A stretch of 64,000 nucleotides of DNA, taken from contig JBHGNT010000017.1 in assembly GCA_043228905.1 (NCBI GenBank), forward strand, positions 620,001 through 684,000. Direction: 5' to 3'. The first letter of the stretch is position 1. Each line of letters opens with the position of its first letter. The notes below the pieces were generated by a model. It had not been told where the DNA came from. It worked only from the letters and a program-made list of their open reading frames with translations, and did no database searches. Source of the stretch: Azolla caroliniana (taxonomy: Eukaryota > Polypodiophyta). A program made the position numbers and the translations under genes. Positions 36,358-49,100 of the stretch are shown piece after piece.

Positions 36358-39300
36358 CTAACCCATTCTATCTTGTAAGTCTGAAATAAAGATTGATGCA
36401 AATGATGTGAGTTTTCTTCCTGTTTCACCAGCCATTTCTCTCAGGTTGATTATATCTTGCGATGCCTGCACATCAAATTATGTGGTTTAACAAGAGAGAT
36501 TACAAATATAGTACATTGTGCAATACCTTTTACAAATATAGTACATTGTTCTCGAACATGGTTGAAGTCCATGAATTCGCTATGGTAGAAACTTTTCATA
36601 TAAATTTTCTATCACAGAACATCTTCATATAATTTTCCTATAGTAGATCCTCTTCATATAAATTCTCTACAGTCAAACCTTTATTGTTCGTTCGAATCAT
36701 TCTCTCTACTTGGATGATCTAACTCTGATAAGCAACCATATGACCCTGACAGTTGGCAGCTGCTGGGTTATGGGAGTGATTTCAAGAACAGGATGATTGC
36801 ATGAATCATTTCATCGAGACTAGAGTTAGGAAAAATCAGGATCCTACAATCTATAAAGCTGTTGTTTTGAATATTTGGTGTAAGATGACTTCAGAGAATT
36901 CATGCGAGGTAAGGCAATATGAGTGGAATGCTAATATCAAATTTGCATCACCACCTCCGAGAATATATTATTTGATTTGAGAATCAAACATTTGGAGATT
37001 TTGATACCAATATGTGCGTACCTCATTGCTGGTTGGATTCCAACTATTATACTACAAGCATTGTCTGGAAAGGAATAATTAAGTCTTGAGTCATGAACCA
37101 AAAGGATCCTACGGGTACAATCTACAAGGTCAAAGATATAGATTCTCTACAAGAAGTAGAAGGTATTGCCTACTAGCTCTTCAGTCATTGCGGGTGGCCT
37201 AGATCAACTATATTGGAACAGACATCAGGATCACATCGGTAATCTTTAACACCTTATTTCTTGACAATCCAGGTATATGCTTGTCTGCATTCATCTGATA
37301 TGTCAAGTCCAATCTGTCATCGTTACATATTTCAAACTATGGAGTGCACTTGTATTTCATGCTTAATCAGTGCATGTTCTGCTTGCTCATTCTTCACATA
37401 TGTTTTGTCAAACTCCTGCTACAACACTTGCAATATATACACACAAATACTCAGAGTACATCAAATCACCATATTTAAATATAGCTACAATTTTTCATTA
37501 GAAATAATAGATACCTGAAGTGAAATTTTGCTCATCAATTCATTTGCAGTCACGTCAAAAGGTGTGCCATCGAAGTCTACATCCTCTCCGTTGTTGAAGT
37601 AATCAGAACTGGATATTGCGCTTGAATTCTAGAGGGGCACGTGTTGTGTTGTGAATACATACTAAACTATATGAAACAAGTCTGAAATTTAAACTTTGGA
37701 CAGAACAAAAACAAAAACATACTGCGAACTTTTGGAGACGAGCTTTGCTATCTGGATCTTCAGCCTTGCTGTTATCACCAAAGAACTGAGAAGATGAGAT
37801 AGCTTTTGCATTTGCAAACTTGGTGCGTGCTTCATTGCTCTCTTCCACCTGAAAACAAGACGGACCTTAAACATCCTCATACAATAAAGGTAAAAACTCT
37901 GAAATACCCTTGCTTTTTCATTATCCCTCAAATACCCTTGCTTTTTCATTATTCCCCAAATGACCTTCATCAACCTCTCAAAAGAGGGAAGGGAGGATCT
38001 GACCATATACTTGCTCAAGCATACGAGAGAGAGATAAAAGCAATAGAGTTAACCATGGATTGGGTCGACAAGAACCATTTGGATAGAAATAAGAAAAACT
38101 CGGATATTTCAAATTTTTTACCCTCATTAAAATGGTCGAGCTACTGAAAAAGGAATTTAGTCAAACCAGAACCTTTGCAGAACCATTGACAGGCTGCTTT
38201 TTGAGGCTAGACAAACCTCCAAACTCAGAAAAGAAATCTGTGGCCGTTGAAGGGGCTGAAATATGTCCATTGGAACCAGAAGTAGTGTTTACAGAGGTTG
38301 GAGAAAGCAAATCTTCAGTGTATGTAAAACGAGAGCCTTGAGGGGGCTGGATTGATCCATTACTTTGTGATACCACTTTGGGAGGGGATTCCAAGGGTTT
38401 CTGGTTATATAAATTCTCATTGGGCTACAATGCCATAAAGAACCAATTAGAACTTTAAGCTAGCTAAAATTGACAGCATATCATATATGCCACTTACAAT
38501 ATGCAAAAATAATAGTAATAACAACTGAGGGCTAGCTAAAATTAAAATAAAATGCAAGACATCGTGGAAACAAACCTTTGATGTGAGCTTCTTCACACCT
38601 AAAGAACCTGCCTTGGTCGCTGTAACCTTCTTGGCACCGAGCGAAACAGGCCTCCTGCCTGTATTACTAGAAGGATGAGAGGCTACTGGTATAGTGAGAA
38701 CCTCTGGCTCAGGTTTGCCTTTATCTTGGCTTTCAGATTGTATTTGTTCAATAAAATCATCATTTGAAAGACTATCATGAGAAATTGTCATTGTAGACTG
38801 TATATTTTTGGGAGGATTAATATTCCCATTCATCCCTGATTGATAAACCTCTCTTGCAAGCAATTGACGATAAAGTTCAGCTGCTCTTGATGTATATTTA
38901 GCCTCAGACTTTCCTCCATCTGTCCATCCATGTTGCTTAAAAAATGTTAGAGCTCTCGCATTTCCACCATAGCTCATGGTTTTCAATTGATCTGGAGTCC
39001 AACTATCCAAGTTTGTGGATCTGGTTATTCACACACATGCAAGATAAAATTGAGGAAAAGAATGCCACATAACGTCACAATGTTTTAGAATAAACATGAC
39101 TCTAGAACGAGAAAATTTCCAAGTAACATTCACTTTTTTCTTTATTTCCATAAATATTTTTGAGTGCTCATTAATTTCCCAAATGCTATTGACTGACGCC
39201 AAAAAAGTAAGTATATGTGCTATATTATCAATTATATAGTTAATTTAATAGGTTTTCCCAATCATTATACTATTTGAGAAATTATAAGGTCAATTCATTG

Positions 39301-40444
39301 GTTTTATCTCATTTATATGCGCTATCAAGAATCGTATAGCAACCACATTCTCTTTTTCTCTCTTTTGGGGACTAACCAAGAGCGTTTTGATCAATAGCAA
39401 AAAAGCAGGGCCATTTACAGAAATAAAGAATAACATGAGAGTATTTCGAAGTTTTCCCCTTCTACAAATTACATTACCTCACAAAGCTAATGTGGACACC
39501 AAGACTGCGATGAAAAGCAGAGCAATCGAGACAGATAAAAATCCCATAAGTAACCGAAGCCCAAGATGGATTCTTGGCAGTGCAGTCGAAACACACCTAC
39601 AAGGAACATTGTTTTAGCAAATTTAGGAAACTGCACATACTTAAAGATGTGAAAGTAGATGAGGAAGAAACTAGACATCATGATTTCAAACCTAAAGTTA
39701 CATGTAACAGATTTTCACCAAAAGCTTAAGCATAAAGTATGACTCTGGTTTGCATTCAACGAAAACTAATTTCGCAAGCTGGAAGATTACATGATCTGAA
39801 TCTAAACTTACATGCAAGCTTTTCTGCAAAAGTGCTTAATGACATTGTCTAGCACACAAATTACAAGATATAAGGATAACATAAAAAATGTCAGCTGTAT
39901 GGCATATTTCAGATTGGCATTCACAATGCCGAGAATTTGCAAGCAGCAAGATTAAATTATCTGGATCTTGCCCTAGAAATGACAACTCTTTTGCAAACGC
40001 TTTCTAGCTAATTTAGTATGATTCCACGAGACAGAATCATAAAAAGGGGGGAGAGAGAGAGAGAGAGAGAGAGAGATAATGAGTGTATTGACAACTGAGG
40101 ATCGCATAATCGTACCAAAGAGAAGCTTTGCAATGTAGTAAACAAGATAGAACAAGAATGCCTTTAATGACAAAACCTCAGACGGAAGATTGTGTAATAT
40201 AAGCAAAAAATAGCTTTACAATTCAGTTAATGAGATAGAGACAGAGAACCACTTCTCTTAGTTTAACCAAAACGTTGCAGACAGAAGGTCAGGTAAACAT
40301 GGCAAAGAGAAGCACCGGGGAGAAAAGAGAGAGAGAGAGAGAGAGAGAGAGTGTGTGTGTGTGTGTGTGTACTACCTTGTTTTCAGCCTTGGTTTTTAGT
40401 TTTCTGAAGACCAGGTTCTTGTCTTGATATTCGTCCACGGCCAT
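36358..40444 (-). CDS. ARF GTPase-activating protein, AGD8/9/10 type (7 exons, 410 aa)
   Basis: Predicted to stimulate GTP hydrolysis on ARF GTPases in Golgi/COPI traffic. Exons: 40444-40376, 39596-39478, 39020-38576, 38424-38173, 37848-37723, 37628-37515, 36465-36358; the phases sum to exactly 411 codons. The ArfGAP zinc finger is C25-x2-C28-x16-C45-x2-C48, followed by the arginine finger Arg53 in [14 protein letters not shown] and by [18 protein letters not shown]. The middle contains [11 protein letters not shown] and SSLKKQP; the C-terminal part has two SSxFF/DYF-type motifs ([18 protein letters not shown]) seen in ArfGAP2/3-type proteins. The C-terminus ([30 protein letters not shown]) fits the plant AGD8-10 end, and the length is close to their 385-402 aa. 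The start matches the family's short N-terminus. An AC/GT run begins right after the exon 1 donor. Confidence 0.95.
40050..40077. repeat. (GA)n microsatellite in ArfGAP intron 1
   Basis: GA run inside intron 1 (39597-40375). Confidence 0.93.
40326..40370. repeat. (GA)n(GT)n run next to ArfGAP exon 1 donor
   Basis: GA then GT repeats end five bases from exon 1. On the coding strand the donor GTAGTA is followed at once by (AC)n and (TC)n. Confidence 0.93.
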
Positions 40445-40619
40445 GGTATCAACTATGGCTCTGATTCTGGAGGGGGAGGTCGACGATAACGATGAGTGAT
40501 GAAGAACAAGCAGATTTACGGAAGTAGCACAAGATCTGTTTCTTCTTTTTTCTTCTCGATGATATTATTTTGCAGAATGAGCAGATCTGTTTATGCTTCC
40601 CCTCCTTTCGTTCTTTTGT

Positions 40620-40710
40620 GCTTCTTCTTCTTCTTCTTCGTCCTCCCCCTTAATCTTCCATAACTTCGTTCTTTGATCTTCAGCTTCTTCTTCTTCTTAA
40701 ACTTCAGCTT

Positions 40711-40741
<31 letters not shown>

Positions 40742-40849
40742 ATCTTCCATAACTTCGTTCTTTGATCTTCTTCTTCCTTCTTTTTAGGTCACTTCACTTC
40801 GTTACTTGCTTTCCTTCTTTTTAGGTCACTTCACTTCGTTACTTGCTTT
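40620..40849. repeat. (CTT)n runs plus 37-bp tandem duplication
   Basis: Several CTT arrays separated by a repeated phrase (aatcttccataacttcgttc occurs twice), then two copies of ccttctttttaggtcacttc and following, beginning at 40776 and 40813. Confidence 0.9.
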
Positions 40850-41029
40850 CCTTCTACAGCGTCCTCCGCTACTACTACTGCTACTGCTACTGCAGCTGCT
40901 GTGTTAGGGTTACAGGAGCAGAAGGAAAGGGATGGATAGATGGAGTAAGAGAGCAGAAAGAAAGGCGACGGGCAGGGAAAATAAGAGGAATTACAAGGAA
41001 TTACTGTCGGAATTGCTTTCTTCTGTTCG

Positions 41030-41172
41030 TTTCTTTCTTCTCTTTCTTTTGGACGAACGGATGGACGGATGGACGGGCAGGCTTTCTTCTCTTTCTTTTG
41101 GACGGACGGATGGACGGATGGACGGGCAGGCTTTCTTCTCTTTCTTTTGGACGGACGGACGGACGGGCAGGC
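41030..41172. repeat. 49-bp minisatellite with GGAC(G/A)GAT-type core
   Basis: Three units each join ctttcttctctttcttttgg to a run of GACGGACGGATGGACGG-type tetranucleotides; unit starts at about 41033, 41082 and 41131. The last unit is slightly shortened. It lies 0.6-0.7 kb upstream of the ArfGAP start. Confidence 0.92.
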
Positions 41173-41502
41173 TGACGGGCGGATTAGCCGGCCCCGATTG
41201 TCGAGGAAATAAAAGGGAAGAAAACCCGGGGCGATCAGCCTCCCTCCGTAAGACCCCAATGAGTGACGACCGCTTTCTTTGTACATACGACCATATATGT
41301 ATATGTATATATATATATCCAGTAACATCTTATGCTATAGTTACTCGTAGTTATGAATGATTAACGAGTAGTCAAGTGGCACCCCCGCACATTGCACAAC
41401 AATCTCTTCCATACACAGACACGGCATCCCTTGAACTCCATTGTTCGACGCACCCTTGTAAAACTCGTCCTTCCTTGTTCGTGATATGGGCTCCTTTTTT
41501 TT

Positions 41503-41525
41503 GGGGGGTGGGGGGGGGGGGGGGG
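41503..41525 (+). repeat. Poly-G tract
   Basis: Six Gs, one T, then sixteen Gs. It could form a quadruplex, or could be length-uncertain in the assembly. Confidence 0.9.
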
Positions 41526-43591
41526 TTACTCTCTTTTCCGATTCGATGGTTTCGTTTCACAATGTTACAAAAGCTCCCTTTGTCGCCATGGAGGTTGTTA
41601 GCATGTAGCACGTGCAAGTTCTCTTTAACTCAAAAACGCATCACAAACAAACCCATGCCACTACAATATGAGAATGAATGATTACTTAGAAATTTATGGC
41701 AAGTATGTATAATACAACTTCATAATATTGTAAAATGTATTCTAGATATAAAATACACTTTTTTCCAACGACTATGGAAAAAAACACAACATGTTGAGTT
41801 ATCCAATTGAATCTATAAGCTCGAAGCAACATTGCAATCTTTCTATCAATGAACTTCAACACCACAAAATTTCCCCCATAAATCCATCCATGAGTTTTCT
41901 ATGAAAAATCAATGGTACTCGATTGTCATTTTAAGATATCCCAGCACAAATGGATTCCTATGCATATGCACCGTATCCAACAAATGCAACTCAAGTTGGG
42001 TTATTTAGAACCTTATTAGCAAGAACAACACTAACATGGCTTTCACTGTTTGTTAATGAATGAGTCTTGTTTACTCAAAGATTTTGAAGGTCTAAGGAGT
42101 TTCAAATGAGGTTTGGAGATAAGGATAACGCAAAAAAGCATCAATCGACAAGATTTGAAGGTTGCAATAAGGAGATTGCATGCCTTTGGTTTGCACAATA
42201 TATATTCACCTTCTAACGTGTAATATTCCCTAGGATAAAACGTCATTAATGGATCAAATTCACCACGAGCTATTGAACAATGTCAATGGAATTACTTATT
42301 AGATTTCACGAAGGTCCAAATTCATTATGAACGCCATTAATCAAGTATTATAATGTGACAATTGACTTCGTGAATGGGGCTTTGGGCATTAATAGCTGGT
42401 ACATCCCGAATTAGAGTCCATCTATGTTTTTGTGACATCACCGCCGCCCCCAATACATTCATGAAATACAAATTCCTAACTTTATCCTTATGGATGGTCT
42501 GAGATTGACAGAGATCAAGATACATGTGGTAATCAATTCTCTACATCGACTAAAAAATCAAAGAAGTGCCAGTGATAAGTTTGATTGTAGTTATTTTACT
42601 AGTTTTAAAAATCTTAGTCCCCATTGTAGTTTTATGAATCATGGCCCATAAGATTTCAATGGTTTTCTCTATGAAGGTTCTGCATCAAGGGACAAAAAGA
42701 GGAAATATGTAAACCTTACCATCAATCAAGTATCAAGAGTTCAAATATGTTTTCAACAATGGGAAGGTTAGAACAATCCTAAGCATTATTTGTAGTATGC
42801 ATACATTGCTTGTCATCTAAGAGTCTCCTGGTTTGCGTGAGCGGGACCACTAAACCTTCTTCAATTTCATATGGGCAATGAGTGGAAGGTTGTATTTCCA
42901 CTCATCACATAGTGGACATTTTTAGGACATACAAATGCCTTTGGTCTCTCAACATGATACATGGTTTGTTTTTTTGTTTTTTTCTTAGACTCAAAACTTT
43001 TATGGCTAATCATTGTTTATTAATATTCGTGATTACACTAATTAATGTCCATGTGAATGAAGGAGGAGAATATATACATATATGTGATGTTTTCTACATG
43101 GTTATCTTTTCTACTTTTAAAGCACGTGGTTTGCCCATGTTCCACACTTTCATTTCACAACTATGCTTATTTTCCCACTTATTAGAATGTCAAATAAAGA
43201 AATATTACTACTAGCAACTCCCCAGAGTTTTTTATTCTTTTTCAAATAAGATAAAATCTCTAAAGCAATATTTCCCACCAATAAACTTGATGGGAAATTG
43301 GAATAATAAATCTTCTACTGCTCTCCCACTAAGGAACTTTATTGGTAAAATTTGGTTGCATATTCACAAATAAGTGCACATTGTAAAGGCGATCTCACCT
43401 CAACAACTTTTTTCATCATGAACTTTCATGGTTGCGTTGCTTGAATGATTTGCCTTTCGTAGCAATAGTGGGAAAACCACAATGTTCAAACAATAGTATA
43501 CCTAGTGTTCAGGGAACCCAATCTTAATCAAACCCTTGTGATGTATGTATGTGTCCATTTAATGGATTCAAGGGGAAAATATGTAACGATT

Positions 43592-44136
43592 TGTCAGGAT
43601 TGGAACCGGCCACAACCGGTTGCTCGTACGTATGTTTGGGTGCAAAAACAAAAATGACAGTGCACCAACAACAAGAAACAAAAAATTCAAAGACACAAAA
43701 AACACCAGATGTTTTACGTGGAAAACCCGAAAGGGAAAAACCATGGGGGTTCACAAACCCCAAGAAACAAATCACTATAAGATACTGAGAGGGGTACAAG
43801 GAGACTCAGTGGCAACAACCTCGAGCTCGTCTTCGTCTAATTGATGGCGACAAAGTTACTACTCTCACTCTTTCTCTCTCTCTCCACTATTGTCTAGTTA
43901 TAGAGGCAACTACTCACTGCAACTTGATACAACTATAATGATTATCACCACTTATCCAACCACTTGCCCTAAGTCTATATATACACATACAACATTTATG
44001 GCTATTTACAAATACAGCCTCTGAATCGGCTATTAAATCGATTTTCGGTTTTTGATTTTGGCCTCGGCCGATGCCCAATGATTCCATCCTATTCGGTTCA
44101 AAAACTTCCCATCCAGAGGGACTTGTTTTCCCAACA
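43592..44136 (-). mobile_element. Solo LTR of a Copia-like retrotransposon
   Basis: A 545-bp block bounded by TG...CA. On the minus strand it starts TGTTGGGAAAACAAGTCC and includes the LTR phrase CCCTTTCGGGTTTTCCACGT, common in plant Copia LTRs, and a TATA-like GTGTATATATAGAC near 43976. Flanks are cgatt and caatt, an imperfect 5-bp target duplication. No internal coding region lies on either side, so it fits a solo LTR left by recombination. Confidence 0.72.
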
Positions 44137-46189
44137 CAATTTTAGGTCTCATAGACGATCAAACATAATAATTACTTGTAGTCCACGATATTGTGGTTGC
44201 ATTATTGTTCAAAAAGCACAATGTGGAAGGATTTGCCCCTGTGAAACAAACAAACAAATTTAGACATCATTGCAAGTTCTACTTAACACTTGCAGCTTAT
44301 GGATTCATGAGCTCCAAATTTCACTAAAAATATAATTTGCACATCATTTGTAATCAAGTTGTTGCTTGTACGAGGTTGTTGCGAACATTCCAATGCATGC
44401 ATTATGTGACAATGTAGATGCAAATAAATGACTAATGGTTGTTGATTTTCCCTATATATTCTTCATCATGTCTTTAGGAGGTGGAGATGTGTATTAGGTG
44501 AGGTGTATTGATTTTATGGATTGCGTATGTCCTTTTTTTTTGCAAGTTTGATATTTGTTAAGAACATACCCCACTCCCTCTCACTCTTATGAACATATTA
44601 TATGAAATGTTTTTATTTGACTTACTAACATTTGCTTCAAAATCGACCTACTTGGGCAATTGACTGCAGGGTTTGTAGACTCAAGTCATAATCAATATTA
44701 TCACAAAAGTAATATGCAAGAGTAACTATCGCTTCGGAATTTACCAGTTTGTCTTCAGAAAAGGGCTAGTTATAATCTGTAGGTGTCTCTTGGTCCACTA
44801 CTTGTAAAAGTCACAAGATTGAGAGGATTCCACATTATTGATCAATAGCTTTCTAGAAGATTCCAATAGGTTTTTCAATTTCTATACATATGTGTGACAT
44901 ACCATAAATAGAATTGACATTTACAACAATGGTTCTAATTCATCGTTTTCCTAAAAAGTATTTAACAAGCAAGATCATTGACTACAAAGAAATGGTTGAA
45001 AAATGATTTAAAAACCTCCCCAAACTTCTAATATATAAGATCTTATTCGAGTCCAAGGTGAGTGCGTTGATAGAACTAACGTACCATGTTTTCAAAATCT
45101 ATAAATATGCGGGACTTACCAAAAATAGGATTGACTTTTACAATAATGGTTCTCATTCATCATTTTCCCAAAAAGTATCTAACAAGCAAGATTTAAACAA
45201 TAAGGTTGAAAAATGATTTAAAAATCTCGGCACACTCCTACGATAATGCTATTTTTTTCTTGTAAAAGTTGGGTGTAGGAGAGAATTAAGTTTGCATAAC
45301 CTCAAAATAAAACATGTTTCTTAAGGTTGGAAATCACAATTTCATGTTTACCCATGGCAAGACAAGTTGGATCCGTCACAACAAGCCTTCGAGCTCGATT
45401 TCGTGAAGTAGTTATGATACTGGTTGATTGTACATATTTTGACGTTATGATTTATGTATTGATACATGAATGACATTTATAATTACTTATGAATAAAAAG
45501 GGGGTTTTGTTTTTAATGTTTACGTAGAATATAGATATCCCCATGTACAAGTAAATGATGACATGTCCAAATAAATCATATTTGGCAAAAACATAGAGGA
45601 GCAACTTCTCTTCCATCCTTGTTCCATCACCAACATTGTTGAATTCATGGTTGATAGATTGTTGTCAAAGAAAAATACCTCAAAGCCAATCCAATCTATG
45701 AAGAAGAAATCCATAATCCACATGGGTAGTTTGTTGTCTTGAGAATCAATGGGAAGGATATGAAAGACACGAGCGGGAATATAGGGATCTTGAAGTTTGA
45801 ACAAGTGAAGATTGATTTGGGGTGGAATTGTCAATGGATGTTTGTGAGAATCAAGTGAGTAATTTGGCAAACTGTCGCGCTCGTGGTGTTTTTTCTCGTC
45901 TTAGATCGCATGCATGCACTTTTAATATATGTCTGTGTATTGATACATACAAGGTGCGTATTTCTAGTATCTTTTAGTTTGTAAGTGTGTCTAAGTACAC
46001 GCTTTTGGTTTATTAAATGTGTGTGTATGTGTGCAAACTCATGTGTAATAGTGTATGTGCATGTTTATATTTGAGAATTATGTGTTCTGGAATGTGTAAA
46101 TATGTACGTGTAAGTGTTTATGGATATGTGTGTGTGTGTGTGTGGATGTATGTAAGTGTCATGCGAAAAAATGTGTATCAAATTTCTCT
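44137..46189. other. Intergenic DNA between LTR and LINE
   Basis: AT-rich, with no gene seen. A diverged direct repeat of about 140 bp occurs at 44880-45020 and 45098-45240 (shared words include gacttacc/gacatacc, aatggttct.attcatc.tttt, aagtat.taacaagcaagat). TG-rich sequence lies at 46015-46150. Confidence 0.55.
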
Positions 46190-49100
46190 CTTTTTTTCTT
46201 CGTAAAGGAATGTTTGTTATTAAAACAAGATCATAATACAACCCTTGCTATCTTCACTACTTCATAAATAGAGATAGTGCAAGGGAAACCCTCTCAAGTG
46301 TTGTAAAACTAGATGACATAAGTCCATCTCCTCTAGGGGACAACATCCCCAACAACATAGCTGTGAAGATTGTCAAATCAACTTCCCTTTCATCTTACGG
46401 AGTTGTTGTATTACAGAAAAAATTTATATATTTTCTGCACTCGGGAGGCCTCCAATTAAACAAATTCAAACATTGTTGCCAAGAAAGCCCCAATTGTTGG
46501 ACCATAATAGATTATGAGCATTTAAATGGATGGGTATTATTAATAACATGCCACCACGAAGCTATAATTCTCATTTTCCCATGGTATATACCAACCTTTT
46601 CCACAAATTAACTAATTATTTCGGCCCAAGGTTGGGTACCTATGCACATACCTTTCAAAAGATTGAATCTTTGAGTTACCATATGATCTTCTAAATTTAG
46701 TAAAGCAGCTCCCCTAACTGTTTTGGGGTACATATATTGTTCCATGATACCCAACTCATATCAAGGTTTGTTTCCTTTTTCCATAGTATATATTTAAGTG
46801 AACGAGCTAAACGATCAAGTGATTTCTTTGTCCACAATAATAATGACAAAAAATACAAAATTATTGGAATCATTATAACTTGTACCACTTTGAGACGACT
46901 GCTAAAGTACCATGCTTGAGACTTCCAGTACATAAATGTGTCCAAAATGGTTCCCAATATCCAATTCAAACATTGTGATGATGAGATATCAACACCAATA
47001 TGGTAACCTAAGTGTCGACACACATTCCTTGGATCTAATATTTGGCCACCCCATCCAAGATCAACCATATCACTCTTAGTGCATCTAATGAGCATCAACT
47101 TCCGCATATTTATATGTAATCCCGATGCCCATGTGAACACATTCCACACCTCCATGGCATTCGCTATATTATCAGGTGCCGCTTTTGAGAAATAAAAATG
47201 AATCATCAACCAATGCTTGGGATGTCAATTATTTCCCTGATGGTAAAGCTAATCCAACTATTTGCCCACAGGTTGCCAACTCATGCATCCTCACCATTGT
47301 TGGGTGTGTAGCAATTGCAAATAATAATGGACTCAATGGGCATCCTTGTCTAAGTGATATTTTCAATGGTATCGCCTTAGTAACTCCACCATTTAACATA
47401 ACGTGTGATACTGCACCGAATCCCAACAACAACGATATTCAAGACATCCTTTCCCCAAAACCTATATGAGACATAAGTTGAGTAATAAAAGACCAACTTA
47501 CATGATCATATGCCATCTCGATGTCTAGTTGTATCATTACAATTTGTTGTTTGGATTCCTTTGCATAATCCACTACCATTTGCACATTCAAAATATTATG
47601 CAGGATGTCCCTTCCCTCAATAAACCCATATTGCATTGGATCGACCACAAACAACAATACCTTTTGAAGTCTATTTGCAATTACTTTGGCAAAAATCTTA
47701 TACATCCCACCCATTAATAATATCGGTCTCCATCGACCAAAAGACATAAGAGATACAACTTTTGGTATATGTTTGACAAGACCAACTTTCAATGAATCAG
47801 ACATTTTACCAGAACTCCACACTTCTTGGAATATCAATGTTAGAGGAGAGGGCCTTTGAGTTATGGTACAAAGGCTTTAAAAAACTCATTCATAATGTCA
47901 TCCCAACCCAAACTTTTATCAAGTGCAAGATGTGACAATACAAATTCCATCTCCTCCTCCAGTGCAATCATGACATGTTGCCCACCACTTGCCTTGATTG
48001 AGTTAAATAACATCGATCACGCTTGCGTTATGCCATCATTTAAAGTACATTCTTGCCCAAAAAGATTCATGAAATTTTTAACACAGTTATCAATAATCAC
48101 TTATGGGTTTGTATTCAAAGTTCCATCAATCTCTACACTTGCCACCTTCATTCTAGCATGAGATGCATGCAACCCATGGTAAAACTTATGTGAATTACAA
48201 TTGTGATCATGTACTACAAACCTACACCCATGATTGTTGATAACTACAAACCTAGAGCGATTATAGCTTGTCACAATGTCTCTTGAATATCCAACAACGC
48301 ATCATCAAATGTATTTTTTACCAATAATGCATTATATTTGTCTAGAAAGTGTTGTAGTAAACTCATCATTTGTTTAGGATAGATGCTTGATAAATTCCAG
48401 AATATCATGTAAATCGTTGATTATTGGAAAGACAAATATCCCATGAAGAAACAATGTGGACGTTGACTTGTCTTGTAAACTCCCCCACCAATTGTTTAAA
48501 TCTATCATGCCCAAGAAAAGATGAATTAAATCGCAATTGTTGTCTTTCTAATAAAGATAATAAAACCGTCCACATTTTGATGTGTCCATTCCAAAACTAT
48601 CAGGAAGTGATCAGATGATCCAATCCCCCTATATACTTGCATAGTCAAAAACTCTAACAAAAATGTATCATCGAGCATAATATAAATGTGATCCAGTCTA
48701 CTCCATGTTGATCCAATCCCCCTATACACTTGCATAGTCAAAAACTCTGGCAAAAATGTATCATCATGCATAATATAAATGCGATTGAAATGTATAACCA
48801 ACATCATTTCCATTGATCCAAGTCCATGGAGCATACCTTAAGACATGCATCATAAACAAATCCCATACCTCTTGTTCGGGAGCATCCATCAAGCCATGCA
48901 TCGAAGTAGATTGGCCCACCTCAGAACATTTATTAAAATCACCTAACAAAAAACCTGATCTTCTGTGACGTAAAACCTAATTTAAACATCTCCAAAGATC
49001 CATATGTTGTCTTGCAACATTCAATCCATAAATACCAACCACCGAAATATGTTTCCCATCATAATTAACTTCAACCACTAAGAATTGACCATTTACATCT

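Larger units (their letters stand above)
40445..43591. other. ArfGAP upstream region and intergenic DNA, no further gene seen
   Basis: 40445-40870 is CTT/CTTCTT-rich, which is GAA-rich on the ArfGAP strand, as in a purine-rich leader. It includes a 37-bp direct duplication at 40776-40849. A minisatellite (41030-41172) and a G-tract (41503-41525) follow. From 41700 to 43590 the DNA is AT-rich, with no coding pattern. Confidence 0.55.

Noticed and set aside
40831-41360. Three overlapping ORFs of 110-165 codons on both strands
   Set aside because: Created by the GGAC/GGAT minisatellite and CTT arrays. Residues are Arg/Asp/Gly or Pro/Ser/Val repeats with no domain.
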